Assembly (NCBI RefSeq): GCF_018139145.2
Contig: NC_059486.1
Location: 6,758,001 to 6,822,000 of the forward strand
Origin: Gymnogyps californianus
Taxonomy: Eukaryota; Chordata; Aves; Accipitriformes; Cathartidae
Length of the DNA: 64,000 nucleotides
Direction: 5' to 3'
In this document: positions 39,801 to 49,700 of the stretch, in pieces
How positions within the stretch are numbered: the stretch's first letter is position 1
How the letters are laid out: each line of letters begins with the position of its first letter
Position numbers and translations under genes: made by a program
The notes under the pieces: generated by a model
The model's input: the letters and a program-made list of their open reading frames with translations, nothing else
What the model was told of the DNA's origin: nothing
The model's database searches: none

Positions 39801-42318
39801 TCTGGTTTTCTGTTAGATGCAGAATTGGTTCTTCCTACGATCCGCAGTGCTGTAGAGAAGCAACTCAATTTAATAGCTCTGGGTAAAGCGAATTATCATC
39901 AGGTCCTGGAGCACACCCTTGACATTTTCAAAAGGAAATTTCACTATTTTGTGGATTCTATTGCAGGTAAAACTTTTTACATGTGAAGTTCCCTACGATT
40001 ACTTAATTGTTGCAAAGATGCTAGTAGAAAATATGTACTAGGTTCCTTTCAGATGTTTAGGCTTACTGAAAAGTTGTGCCAGGACTGGAAATTTCCAGTC
40101 AAATTAAGTTGTTCTCCAAAAGGAAATGGACTGAATCATGGCTCCAAAACTCTACTTCACATTTATTTTGTGACTGTGTAGTGGTGAGTTTTCAAAAACT
40201 TCAGACCAGCTGAAGTACTTAACCTTGTGTGTTTGTGCATGCTCAGTGCAAAATGCCGTGTATTTAAAAAGCCTTCGTAAACAAGGAAGAGCATTGTGAA
40301 TAAAATTTTTTAGTTCTCACTTCTTCACAGGTCTTGTAGATGATTTTGTGCAAGGTTTCTTCTTAAGAACTAGAATTCTAACATAAATGTGATTATCTCT
40401 TTCGCAGGTATGGATGAACTGATGGAAGTGTCTTTTTCACCCTTAGCTGCCACGGGTAAACCTCTTTCCCGCTGTGGTAAATGCCATCGTTTCATGAAGT
40501 ATATTCAGGTAAGTTCACCTCATGCTTGGAATTAAATTTCACTTGCTGGGGGGCATTCAGTAGAAACCTCTTTTCCATTATTGAATTTGGATTAAAATGT
40601 GGTTGTCAAGAGTGCATTTCTAAAACAAAAAGCCTGATGGAGTTTTTCTATGGGGAACAAACCAGAGAACAGCCCCAGTTGGATTTACTGCAAGTTTTGA
40701 ATTCTACTGACACTACAATTGTTCAGGAAATCTGTATTCTATTTCCAGGCCAAACCAAGTCGTCTGCACTGTTCTCACTGTGATGACACCTACAGTCTCC
40801 CACAGAATGGTACCATTAAACTCTACAAAGAGTTGCGTTGCCCCCTAGATGACTTTGAGCTGGTGCTGTGGTCGTCTGGATCCAGAGGAAAGAGCTACCC
40901 ACTCTGTCCATACTGTTACAACCATCCTCCCTTCAGGGACATGAAAAAAGGTAGGAATTCCGTAAACATGCAGGGATCAACCTCACTTGAAATAAAGTAG
41001 GTGCAGTCTATACAGTGTGCTTTTTAGTAGTTTTTAATCAGTGTTGCTTAGTATAAAGTGCTGTTTGAATTAGATTACAGATACCTAAAATTCATGTCAA
41101 ACCTGTTGACCAAAGTTTATTAGTTAACTCATTTCTGAATACCTTTTTTTTCTTTATAAAAGAAGTAAGAAATTAATTTACATGCATGCACAGTAGGTGA
41201 GCTTTGTGACAGTCAGTATACAGTGAAAGACACTGAGATTCTGACACCTTGCAAATTGGAGTATGCTTGGTATGGATAGGACTATAGATTAAGATGAGGT
41301 CTTGAGAGTGTTTTGATACTGAGATAGATGATGTGTCAAAAGCTGTTGAAGGATATAAAAAGGGGTAAAAGTTGCAGTTAGTTTGATAACTGTGAGACCA
41401 AAACTTACTTATAGTGCTTTGAAGCTCTGAGTATCAGGAGCTTTTTGGCATCTTTTTATTACCATCTTTTAATTAAAAATGTCTTGTACTAACAGTGTAT
41501 AGTGCAAGTATAAAATAGCAGTTAGTTAGGAGCCATACATTTAATTGAAAACATAATTAGTTTTCATCACTAATGTGTCCAAACTGCCTGTACTGTACAG
41601 TGGCAGTATCTGGCAATTCTGAAAGCCATTATAGAACAATTTTTGAGCAAAGGATTATTCTGAAGCTGTGAAAAGGCAAGTTGCCATTTGGAGAGTGGTT
41701 CCATTCTTTAGTGATTTAGAAAACCTATAATATACTAAGCTGTCTTTGACTTCTGTGTCTCGCTTCCTCCTAACTGGGTGGTGTCGGCAGTGATATAAAG
41801 GGTTCCTTGTGGTATGGTTTACTCTTCTTCCACCAGGAATGGGCTGTAACGAATGCACCCACCCCACATGCCAGCATTCTCTTAGCATGCTTGGAATTGG
41901 GCAGTGCGTTGAGTGTGAGAATGGGGTTCTGGTGCTAGACTCGACATCAGGTCCCAAGTGGAAGATGGCCTGCAACAAATGCAATGTGATTGTGCACTTC
42001 TTTGAGAATGCCCACAAAGTCCGAGTGTCACCGGAGACCTGCGACTTGTGTGATGCAGCCCTTGTGGACGTAGATTTTAACAAAGCCAAATCTCCTCTAC
42101 CTGGTGATGAGACCCAGCATTCAGGCTGCATATTCTGTGATCCTGTGTTTCAAGATCTGGTGGAGCTGAAACATGCAGCCATGAGGCACCCCATGCACCG
42201 TGGGGGACAAGGAAAAAGGCAAGGTCGAGGAAGAGGTAAAGGCCGGAGGCCTGGAGGAAGACTCAATCCAAAGAAACCCAAGGACAAAATGGCAGCTTTG
42301 GCTGCTTACTTTGTATAA
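27808..42318 (+). CDS. TOP3B: DNA/RNA topoisomerase III beta, complete coding region in 17 exons
   Basis: Type IA topoisomerase that nicks one strand, passes another through and reseals. The vertebrate enzyme is known to work with TDRD3 and FMRP on R-loops and mRNA. Coding exons: 27808-27877, 28633-28764, 29796-29902, 31302-31376, 32311-32507, 32951-33107, 34175-34288, 35200-35290, 35607-35761, 36000-36105, 37314-37460, 38188-38361, 39157-39285, 39817-39966, 40408-40508, 40749-40950, 41837-42318. All introns are GT-AG and all joins keep frame. The sum is 2,589 nt, or 862 residues plus stop, the same length as I recall for human TOP3B. Visible landmarks: Toprim glutamate E9 in VAEKPS, acidic triad D117/D119/E121 in DCDKEGE, active-site Y336 in ISYPRTE, CXXC zinc-binding pairs from C624 to C803, and an RGG-like tail at about 824-844. 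All catalytic residues are present, so the gene looks functional. Confidence 0.97.
28633..28764 (+). CDS. TOP3B: TOP3B coding exon 2 (residues 24-68)
   Basis: The exon follows a ttttcacag acceptor and ends at gtattt in phase 1. It encodes the family segment [12 protein letters not shown] and [13 protein letters not shown], part of the Toprim domain. Confidence 0.96.
29796..29902 (+). CDS. TOP3B: TOP3B coding exon 3 (residues 68-103)
   Basis: The exon runs from a gcttttcag acceptor to CAG|gtattc in phase 0. It encodes [17 protein letters not shown] and the following MVKFLQ, continuing the Toprim domain. A T-rich tract precedes the acceptor. Confidence 0.96.
31302..31376 (+). CDS. TOP3B: TOP3B coding exon 4 (residues 104-128, acidic triad)
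   Basis: This 75-nt exon encodes [20 protein letters not shown]. It carries the metal-binding Toprim residues D117, D119 and E121. Both splice junctions are phase 0, so skipping it would keep frame but remove the metal site. Confidence 0.96.
32311..32507 (+). CDS. TOP3B: TOP3B coding exon 5 (residues 129-194)
   Basis: The exon begins after cttcattag with [11 protein letters not shown]. It ends inside the arginine codon of GCAFTR in phase 2. It contains [13 protein letters not shown] and [13 protein letters not shown], the end of Toprim and entry into the topoisomerase IA core. Confidence 0.96.
32951..33107 (+). CDS. TOP3B: TOP3B coding exon 6 (residues 194-246)
   Basis: The exon follows a C-rich polypyrimidine tract and ttag. 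It encodes [11 protein letters not shown], then the strongly conserved [19 protein letters not shown]. It ends at AAA|gtaagt in phase 0. Confidence 0.96.
34175..34288 (+). CDS. TOP3B: TOP3B coding exon 7 (residues 247-284)
   Basis: The exon encodes [20 protein letters not shown] and then an alanine/lysine-rich segment, in the topoisomerase core. It has phase 0 at both ends and a T-rich acceptor tract. Confidence 0.95.
35200..35290 (+). CDS. TOP3B: TOP3B coding exon 8 (residues 285-315)
   Basis: The exon encodes a lysine-rich linker and then [18 protein letters not shown], the conserved approach to the active-site region. It ends TTA G|gtatgt in phase 1. Confidence 0.95.
35607..35761 (+). CDS. 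TOP3B: TOP3B coding exon 9 (residues 315-366, catalytic tyrosine)
   Basis: The exon contains [20 protein letters not shown] and then [14 protein letters not shown]. The catalytic tyrosine is Y336, encoded at 35669-35671; it forms the 5'-phosphotyrosine intermediate in type IA enzymes. The donor is gtgagt. Confidence 0.97.
36000..36105 (+). CDS. TOP3B: TOP3B coding exon 10 (residues 367-402)
   Basis: The exon encodes [19 protein letters not shown], the conserved segment after the active-site tyrosine. It ends TTA G|gtatag in phase 1. The 1.2-kb intron that follows contains an in-phase open stretch noted under findings. Confidence 0.96.
37314..37460 (+). CDS. TOP3B: TOP3B coding exon 11 (residues 402-451)
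   Basis: The exon begins after atcctcag and encodes [16 protein letters not shown], then a beta-rich segment ending in GKVVTSP. The donor is gtaaga, phase 1. Confidence 0.96.
38188..38361 (+). CDS. TOP3B: TOP3B coding exon 12 (residues 451-509)
   Basis: The exon encodes [17 protein letters not shown] and then [20 protein letters not shown], the conserved type IA motif leading into the next exon's TDASIP. The acceptor is cctccag; phase 1 at both ends. Confidence 0.96.
39157..39285 (+). CDS. TOP3B: TOP3B coding exon 13 (residues 509-552)
   Basis: The exon encodes [18 protein letters not shown] and then [14 protein letters not shown], a hallmark of the topoisomerase core. The length is 129 nt. 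The following intron contains the CR1 insertion. Confidence 0.97.
39415..39742 (+). mobile_element. CR1 LINE 3' end, 5'-truncated, in TOP3B intron 13
   Basis: Recognisable CR1 3' region: the segments with AGATTTAGATTAGATATTAAG, TGGAACAGGTTGCCCAGAGA and GTGTTCAAGGCCAGGCTGG are typical. It ends in the diagnostic short direct repeat CATTCTATGATTCTATG. Only about 330 bases remain of a several-kb LINE, as usual for 5'-truncated avian CR1 copies. It is in sense orientation relative to TOP3B. Confidence 0.93.
39817..39966 (+). CDS. TOP3B: TOP3B coding exon 14 (residues 552-602)
   Basis: The exon encodes [20 protein letters not shown] and then [16 protein letters not shown], the end of the catalytic core. 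The acceptor lies only 74 bases after the CR1 3' end. Confidence 0.96.
40408..40508 (+). CDS. TOP3B: TOP3B coding exon 15 (residues 602-635)
   Basis: The exon encodes [20 protein letters not shown] and the first zinc-binding pair, C624 and C627. It ends in CAG|gtaagt, phase 0. Confidence 0.96.
40749..40950 (+). CDS. TOP3B: TOP3B coding exon 16 (residues 636-703)
   Basis: The exon encodes the second half of the first zinc site (C643, C646), then [20 protein letters not shown] and the C688/C691 pair in CPYCYNHPP. It ends at phase 1. Confidence 0.96.
41837..42318 (+). CDS. TOP3B: TOP3B coding exon 17 (residues 703-862 and stop)
   Basis: The terminal exon encodes cysteine pairs C706/C709, C726/C729, C748/C751, C771/C774 and C800/C803. 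A basic RG-rich tail follows at about 824-844, then the terminal [12 protein letters not shown]. In the family this tail is the RGG-type RNA-binding region. TAA is at 42316-42318. Confidence 0.97.
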
Positions 42319-42335
42319 TGGCCACACAACAGAAA

Positions 42336-42341
42336 AATAAA
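42336..42341 (+). terminator. TOP3B: TOP3B polyadenylation signal AATAAA
   Basis: A canonical AATAAA lies 18 bases after the TOP3B stop, followed by a T/GT-rich stretch from about 42355. The predicted 3' UTR is therefore only about 40 bases. Later sites such as the ATTAAA near 43660 could give longer forms. Confidence 0.75.
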
Positions 42342-45300
42342 CTTCTTATAAAAATTTGTTTCCCTTTAAGTTCATTTTTAAGTATTTTTGATCTTCACTG
42401 CTTTCCTGTTCTTAGAAAAGTTAAACATCTTAGATTGTTGTACGCCTTGAATTAAGCACAAAACAAATTATTCTGGATGATCAGTTAGTGACTTGAATAA
42501 GCCTTTAAGCTTTTAATTGGAATTCATTGGTCCAAGTAGAGCTCACAAACAGTAGGGAGAATCAAGCAGTCTACCTAGACTGTTAGCTGTGGCTAATAGA
42601 AAGGAAATGAAATTTCCCTCTTCTGCCATTTCTGGGGCCTTTGTCAGCAATACAAGTGCCAGGAATATAAGAGCTGATTAAGATCAGTGTTATGCTGCTG
42701 TAGTCTTTAGGTGTGGAATGAGACTGGTTTCATCTGACTTTGAATCTTCAAAAATAGTAAATGATTATTAGCTGTCAGATTTTCAAATAGCATCTGCAAT
42801 AGCAAGAGCACAACTTCAAATTTGTCACCCTGCTGCATAAGAGAATAATGCCAAGAGACATAAAAATTGAAGTTATGTGAAGGGAAATATCTGCCTTCAG
42901 CAGTGATTTCCAAATTATGGTCTGTGCAGCCAAGTTAGTATCCTTTGGTCAATGGGCCCCAGTTAACTAAGACCTCCTCCTGCTACTGGAGGTCAGATAG
43001 AGTACCCATGCTCTTCTTTTCCGCTGTGTTCGCATAGCTGATCATACCTGATCAAATACAGTTTGTACTGTCTGTACCCCAAATTGTCATTTTAGTGTTG
43101 GTTAGTTTTGTCATCAAAGGGAGGGTGTCCTCATGTTTTTATATGGAGCTGTATCTAACTGCTGGGTGCCACACTACAAAATCTAATTGTACAAATACAG
43201 AATACTCTCTCCTTTCCTTCCATGTGTGCATAGCTGATCATGTCTCGTCATCTGATCGAGTACAGTTTGTATCACCTATACCCCCGAAACAGTTTCAGTG
43301 CTAGTCGTGGTTGGATGGGAGGATGCCATCGCAGTTTTACATGGTGCAAAGGCTACTGCATTTGAACACAGAATATGCAGAGAGCAGCTTGACACGTGAT
43401 TCACTGGCAACAGAAAGGAAAGACAAATCCCTACAAAAGGTAATGTACAACTCTGCTGTTTTAATTGGCACAGTGTGCGCATTTACTGAACAAGAGAACA
43501 TAGTCAAAACACCACAGCCCCAAGCCTGTTCCTCTGATCAAATGTTTATACAGGTACAGCTCAAACATGAACTGTGTTTTAATACTGTTGCTTAAAAGAC
43601 CCAGCTATAGGTAGAAGTTTCTTTCTGTAGTTCTTGTTTGTTTGCTTTTTTCCCAAATATTAAATGTTCTCTCTGGTAAAAACAAACTGTCTTTGCATCT
43701 CCCTTAGCCTGGAGTGAGTAGCTTCTTTTCATGTTTTAAAGTTCATCTTGCTGTAGTGTCTCAGAGCCATAGATCTTAGCATAAACTATAATGGCTTTCA
43801 GGGTGCTTGTATTGATTCAGTTGTTCAAGTCCTCTCTTACGTCTGTAGCCTGCTTTGGTACACCTGTGTGCTCAGCTAGCTTCTGCTACTGAAAGTTGGT
43901 GCCAAAAGACAGACAGTGCAGCGCTCAGGATTAAGAGGAGTATCAAAATACAGATTTTTTTGATCTGATAATTATTTTTGTGTGGAGGGAAAAAAAGGAT
44001 TGTATCTCTGATAGGAGCAGGGAAAGAATACGGTACAGACAAAACCCATCTGTCTGAAAGTGATCAGTGGCCATTTTAGAGCCACTAATACTGAAGGGCT
44101 GACTTCATTCCATATCTAGGGTTGCTCTCCTAAATCATTCAACTATTTTAAAACAATTTTTCTTCCTGGAACTGCCAGTAGGGAGTGATCATAGCAGGGA
44201 TGTTGCAGGATACAGGCTGCTATAGTTTAGCATGGGAACACAAAGGGAAGAGGTGGGATAAGAATCTCCTTAACTTTAATGGCTTAGAAATCTCTAAAAA
44301 CTTCAGCAGTCTCTGTTGCTGAACACAGTTAACTTTGTGCCTGATGCTTCAATCTGTCATGAATCCTAAACTTGTACTAGGTTCAGCAGGAGTTTAGAGC
44401 ACTCAGATCCTTCACAAAACTGAGCATCCAACCACTGAATTAAAAGCCTGCTTAAAACAGTGTAATAGTGGCCCTCTCTTTTTCATAAATAACTTATTTT
44501 TATGGGATCCTCTGTGAAGTATGCCAGTATAAAAAATAAGCAAGTTTTGAAAGCATTAACTGTGCTTCACCTTTCTTTTCAGAGATCTCCTGCGATTTAA
44601 AAAAGTGTGAAGTATATTGTGTTTGCTAGCTTTTTCAGTAGAATGGGGACGGAACAGGAGCTAACGCTCTGAAATAGAGATGTCTGAGAAGAAAACAAGA
44701 AATCAAGGTACTGCAAATGCTTGCAGCAATATTATGTCACTGAACGTGTACTAGTGCTTCTGGGTAATGTGTTCTCTATCCTGGCTTTGTGGCATCTGAT
44801 ATTTTATTCCTTCTTCCTCTAAAAATGTTCTATTATATCCAGTTACCCCTGGAAGATGTTATAATGTAAGGACAGAATCCTTATCACTCTCTTAATACCT
44901 GAAGTAAAAAGGTATTTCTAGCTGTGCATGCTGGAAACTGCTACTGTTTGGAAGATAAAGACAGGTCACCCGTTCATGTCTAGATGTTTGAATATTGAGG
45001 AGGAGATGGGGAATACAAATAGCATTAAAAACGTTGTCATTGGCGGGGGAAGAGTTTTGAGGTTTGGGGTTTTTTTCCCCCAAACTTGAATATTCAGGTT
45101 AATGTCTTGATAAAACGATTTGTTTAATACTTCCCAAATGAAAGGTCCATGTTTCACAGTATTAAAAATTGGAAAGCCAGTAGACAAAGTAATACCTAGA
45201 GTCCTGGTTTTGGGAAAGACTTTTGCCATTTCTTGGTTGGATGAGATAAATGAATGGCATTGTGCTTTGGTACCACACTTCAGTGAAGTTACACTGTTAC

Positions 45301-46174
45301 GCAGCTCTGTGTGAGGCAAGAAGGAAAGGGATTTTAGTTGATATGCTATAAATATCCAAAAAGGCCCAAAAGATCTGGGAGCGAGGTCAGTGCAAGTATT
45401 CTAGATGCCTGTGTCCTACTAACCTCACTGGGGGTTTTGATACCGTATTATTTTTGTGAATCTAGGATTCAGGATTTTCATTCACTCTCTTCTTGGAAGA
45501 TTCCAGCTTGGGACAAATATAGTTTCCAGCTAGTTTACTGATGCTCTCCCTTTTCTAAGCCAGAGGTGCTCTTAAATGAGCAAGAAAAGGTTATAGTTGA
45601 TTGGTGGACATAGTTAATTAACTACAAGTAGTTTGAGAAACAGGTCACCTTGCTATTGTTCTCTTCAAAATCACTATACCTTTAGCTAACAGTCTATTGA
45701 AGTGATGGCATCTTGTATTTTTGCCTGTGATAAGGTTTTGAAAGGTAGCACAGGTGTTTTGCAATGAATTATGCACAGCAAAAAAACTGGCACCGCTATG
45801 AAATCTGGTCTTCTGAAGCCTTTTTTTAATAGGCATTTCAGTGGGAATGGAAACAAAAAGGGATTGTGAGTAACAAGATTGGGGGGTGTCTCAGTGAGTA
45901 AGTTTGGGTGAACTTGTAGCGTTGCACCCTTCTCAGCTGCACGTACCTCTGTGCGTGACCTGTCAGGGTGTGTAATTCTATATAATCTGATGTAGAATAA
46001 GTTTGTCTTCTAGGACGGAAAACTGTCCCGCTGGGTAAGTGTTGGGCCCCAGGAGAGCTCGGTGAAAAGGTGTCACTGGTAAACATGTTTCTGTTCCGAA
46101 CACTCTGATTTCAACCCTTCTCTATTTCTGACTGCAGAGGGTGGGGAGAAGGAAGGCAGCAGGAGCTGCCCTCG
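42342..46174. other. TOP3B-PPM1F spacer
   Basis: About 3.8 kb between the TOP3B polyadenylation signal and the PPM1F CpG island. It holds the 196-bp tandem duplication and a 14-base palindrome at 45611-45624. No gene is recognised. Confidence 0.75.
42998..43392. repeat. Diverged tandem duplication, unit about 196 bp
   Basis: GCATAGCTGATCAT occurs at 43032 and 43228. The same downstream order of motifs follows each: TACAGTTTGTA, TACCCC, a TTGG-rich part, GGGAGG, TTTTA-ATGG and ACAGAATA. This indicates two homologous units placed head to tail, about 42998-43193 and 43194-43392, with substitutions and small indels. Confidence 0.75.
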
Positions 46175-46272
46175 GCAGAGCACTGCTCTCTGCCCCCTCG
46201 GACGCCCCCGGTGCCGGGGCACTGGCACTGGCCCCGCTCGCGCCCGCCGCCTCCCTTCCGCCCCGCCCGTCC

Positions 46273-46284
46273 GGCCACGTGGCC
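46273..46284. promoter_or_regulatory. Palindromic E-box GGCCACGTGGCC
   Basis: A perfect 12-base palindrome with a CACGTG core, the classical USF/MYC-MAX type element. It lies about 240 bases upstream of the PPM1F start codon between GC boxes. Confidence 0.6.
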
Positions 46285-46524
46285 GCCCCGCCCCGCCCCC
46301 GCATTCCAGACATTGTTTCTGGCTCCGCCCTCGCCCGGGAGACCACACCCCCGCCGCCCGGCCCCGCCCCTGCGCTTCGCTTAAAGGAGCCGTCACCGCG
46401 CCCTCTTCCCCTCGCTTTCCCCTCCCCGGCCTGCCCCCCTCACTGCCCGTCCCCGCCGGCGCCTGGCCCGCTCCCGGCGAGGCGGCGGCGGCGGCCGGGC
46501 AGCGCGCCTCAGCGCGGCGCCGCC

Positions 46525-46700
46525 ATGGCGCTGGAAGTGGAGGCGTCCGGGGCTCCCCTGAGCTCTTTCCTGAGGGACTTCCCGTCTCCGCTGGGCCCGG
46601 GGGAGCCGCTGCCGTGGAGCTCCGCGGGGAGCGGCGCCCTGAGCAAGGCCGAGGTGCCGGGCGCGCTGGCCGAGCAGGCGAGGAGCCTCCTGGGCGGCAG
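46525..46700 (+). CDS. PPM1F: PPM1F coding exon 1 (residues 1-59)
   Basis: Encodes [19 protein letters not shown] and the conserved GEPLPW. It ends in LGG and the first two bases of the next codon, at GGCAG|gtgaga, phase 2. GC content is far above that of later exons because the exon lies in the CpG island. Confidence 0.92.
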
Positions 46701-49700
46701 GTGAGAGCCCGGCGGCGGGGGCGGGCGGGCAGGGGGCTCCCGCCGGCCTCCTCTCAGGGGCGGCGCCGCGCTGACAGTTGGCGGGCGCGCGGGGGAGGGG
46801 CGGCGCGGGGCCGCTGAGGGGAGCGGGGCTGCCCCCCCCCCCCGCGCGCGGCCCGCCAGCGCCTGTGCGGGGCTGGAGCAGGTGCAGGCGCCGGGAGGCG
46901 CTTCCTCCTGAGGAGGCTTCCCAGCCTCGGCAGGGCCCGCGGGCGCCTGACGGTGCCGGCTGCTGCCTGGCGCCGGCTGCGCTGGGGAGATCCGCTCCAC
47001 GTCTCCTAGGGAATTTTAGCTTCCCCCCCCCCTCCGCTGCTTAATTATTTTTGTGAATGTTCTCCTGAAAGCTGGGCTTCTAATAGCGTGCTTCTGTCAT
47101 AGGCCTTCTGCCGAGACCTGTGCCTTTATAGTAATGTTTGTGTGCTCTCAAAAGTATTTCTCTCCTGCTCTTGGTGCGTGAGAGATTAAATTACAATCCT
47201 GCAATTAGCGTGAGAGGGCGATTCTTGTGGTAAAGTGCCAATAGTTTGAATTCAAGTCCCTAAGGGCACCTGTGTGGATCTACTTGAAAGTCTGGAGAGG
47301 GAGGGAGTCAGTAGTCAGTGAGCTGCAACCTGCCTTGCAGGGCTGTCAGGTGTAAGAAGCAAGCCAGCTAGAAAAGTATTCAGCTTTCCAGCCCTCTTGA
47401 GTTGTCCTGGTGAGTAGGACGTGCTTGCGTGGGTTTCTCAAGTTGATGTTTTCTCAGAACTTCAAGAGCATTGTCACACCACCACTGGAAAACACAACTC
47501 TTCTTTCAGTGATGTTTCTGTCATCCCTGATTTCAGGAGAGACATCTTACAACCCTCATCCGTATCAGTTTAGACTTCCTCTTTAACGCTGCTAAGAATT
47601 TGGATGTGACTTACTTCTTTTGTCAAGTTAGTGCTTCACCAAGAACAGATTGTCTTGCTCTAATATCTTGTCTCCTGATACTCTTCTCTCTTCGTGTCAG
47701 CTTCCTGAAGCACTTCAGCGGTAGGGCCTGCACGTACTACGTTTTACAAAGTTCCTACCGTGGTTTATTTCATTAACGTGTTTGTTAAGAGTCAAGAACA
47801 GGGATTGTGGACGGTCTAAAAGAATCTAAGTGGAGAGCTGATTTTGTGCTGTCGTACTGGGGATAACTAGCGAAGACAGGAAGTTAAGGGAGACTAGTTC
47901 TGTTTAGGTATATGCTGAATGTTACCTGGTTACTAGAGGAATTTGATGAAGAGATAGAAAACAGGGTTTGAATTACTTGTCTCTATAGCTACCATCTGGT
48001 GAGTTTATGAACACTGAATAGATTGTTGTTGTTGTTGTCGAAAGTGTGTAGGTGATTTTTAGGTACTTAAATTGCCTTAAAAAAATCAAGTTACTTCTGG
48101 GCTTTATATTATGGAGATGCTCCTGGACATAACGTCATTCACTTAAATGGTGTGCCTAAACCTAAAGGTGAGAAATGCATACAAAAAATATTAGTTTTTT
48201 AGGCTGTAGTTGAAAAAGACGCAGATGATCATTGCATTACTTAGTTGTGCTTTGACTAAATTGCTTTTGAACAAAACACAGCTGTTGCATTCCTAAACAT
48301 GATTGCAAATTCATCGCATGCACTGAATCTTTGAACTCTGTGGAGCAAGAATGGTTCTGGATGAGCGCTTTAAAGAACAGAGTAATGCTAGTCTTGAACA
48401 AATACTTATCATATGGCAACCCATCTGCCACGTGGGCCAGGCTAATGCTTTCTAAAATTGTTTTAGAGAGGAAGGTATGAGGCTGTAGAGATATGGGATA
48501 GGTTCTTCAAACTGTAGTGATTTTTAAAACAGTATTTCTGAGTTACATATCTGCTAATATTCTGTTGTTCTCTAGTGGGCATATTAACAAGCAGAAGCAG
48601 AAAAAGAGTGCTACTTTTGCAATGCTTTCGTCTTGCCTGTCACTTCTGGTGTTTACACAGAAAGGAGCCTGCCCTGTCAGAAGCTACATTTTTCACATAC
48701 CTGCCCTGCAGCCAGTTCTGATTAGACAGCCTGCTTTGTGGAGCTTCTTAAGTCCCAAGCTGGCCAAAAAAAAAAAAAAAAAAAAAGGGAAAGATTGCTA
48801 AAGAAAGCAAAGCAGAATAAAAGTGCAGCAATCTATTTATTTATCCTTCTTTTCACAAAATGTATTTGGAAAACAGAAATACACAAGGAAAGTGTTTTCA
48901 CTAATTCTTGTGGCTGCCTGCAGGCAAAACAGTGAAGCAACCCTGTGTGTGAAGCTGTGCTTGGGCGTAGTGCACCATACCTCAAGTGTCAAATGTAGGG
49001 ATCCCAGCAGACTTACAGCTCAGTTTTGGACTCCTATGACAAAGAAAAACCTCATTTTGCAATTGCAAAAAGGCTGCAGTTTCCTATTCGATAGGCTAAG
49101 TTCTTGCATGTGGAGGAAAAGACTGATAGAGCCCAAGGCCAAGACAGGAATCTGGTATTTTGAAAATGCAGGCCACCTTCTCATAATCCATGTAATTAGG
49201 GACCAAAACTATAAAGTCTCTGGTTGTGTGAGAAATTGCCAAACATTGTGCTTTCTTTCCCATGTTCGCTATTGCAGATCAACTCAAAATGTAGTTTTGA
49301 AGGTTAAATAAACTTTTCAATTGATCTGAATCCCCCACATCCGAGATAAAATAGATGAGGGAATGTAAGGAAATAGGAGAAGGAAGGATGCTAAAGGTTT
49401 TAAGAAAAGGAAAAATAAGGGGAGGGAATGACACTTAGAAGACATTTAAATGTTTGTGTAAAAGTTGTTGAAGACGCCAAAGTGATGCCAGATTAGGAAG
49501 CGAGTTCGCGAGAGGTCACTGTAGCTTAGATCCAGTGGTCTGCTGTTGCAGGCTGTCATGGTAGCATCCCTGACACACAGATGGCAGCAGAGTGGAAAAT
49601 ATGCACGTTCAAATATTACAGTTGCAATATAACCAGGTTTAACATTATGAAGATGTTATTGGATGTACCTTGCTGACTTCTGGCATTGATGCTTGTTCTG

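Larger units (their letters stand above)
46175..46990 (+). promoter_or_regulatory. CpG island and promoter of PPM1F
   Basis: Dense CpG region covering the first PPM1F exon. It has several GC boxes of CCCCGCCC type at about 46255-46375, a palindromic E-box at 46273-46284, and an AT-containing cgcttaaagg at about 46376-46387. The transcription start is probably between 46.38 and 46.50 kb, by inference. Confidence 0.75.

Noticed and set aside
41600..41640. Thirteen-base match (CAGTGGCAGTATC) to the start of U4 snRNA
   Set aside because: The following bases do not continue the U4 sequence, so it is probably coincidence.
41655..42131. 158-codon minus-strand frame
   Set aside because: It is antisense to TOP3B exon 17, whose + frame is clearly the conserved one.
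46778..47044. Open frames downstream of PPM1F exon 1
   Set aside because: They lie in GC-rich intron 1, past a clear gtgaga donor, and do not match PPM1F.
48823..49311. 162-codon + frame in PPM1F intron 1 with AATAAA near its stop
   Set aside because: No recognisable motif. A few frames of this length are expected by chance in 64 kb read in six frames.
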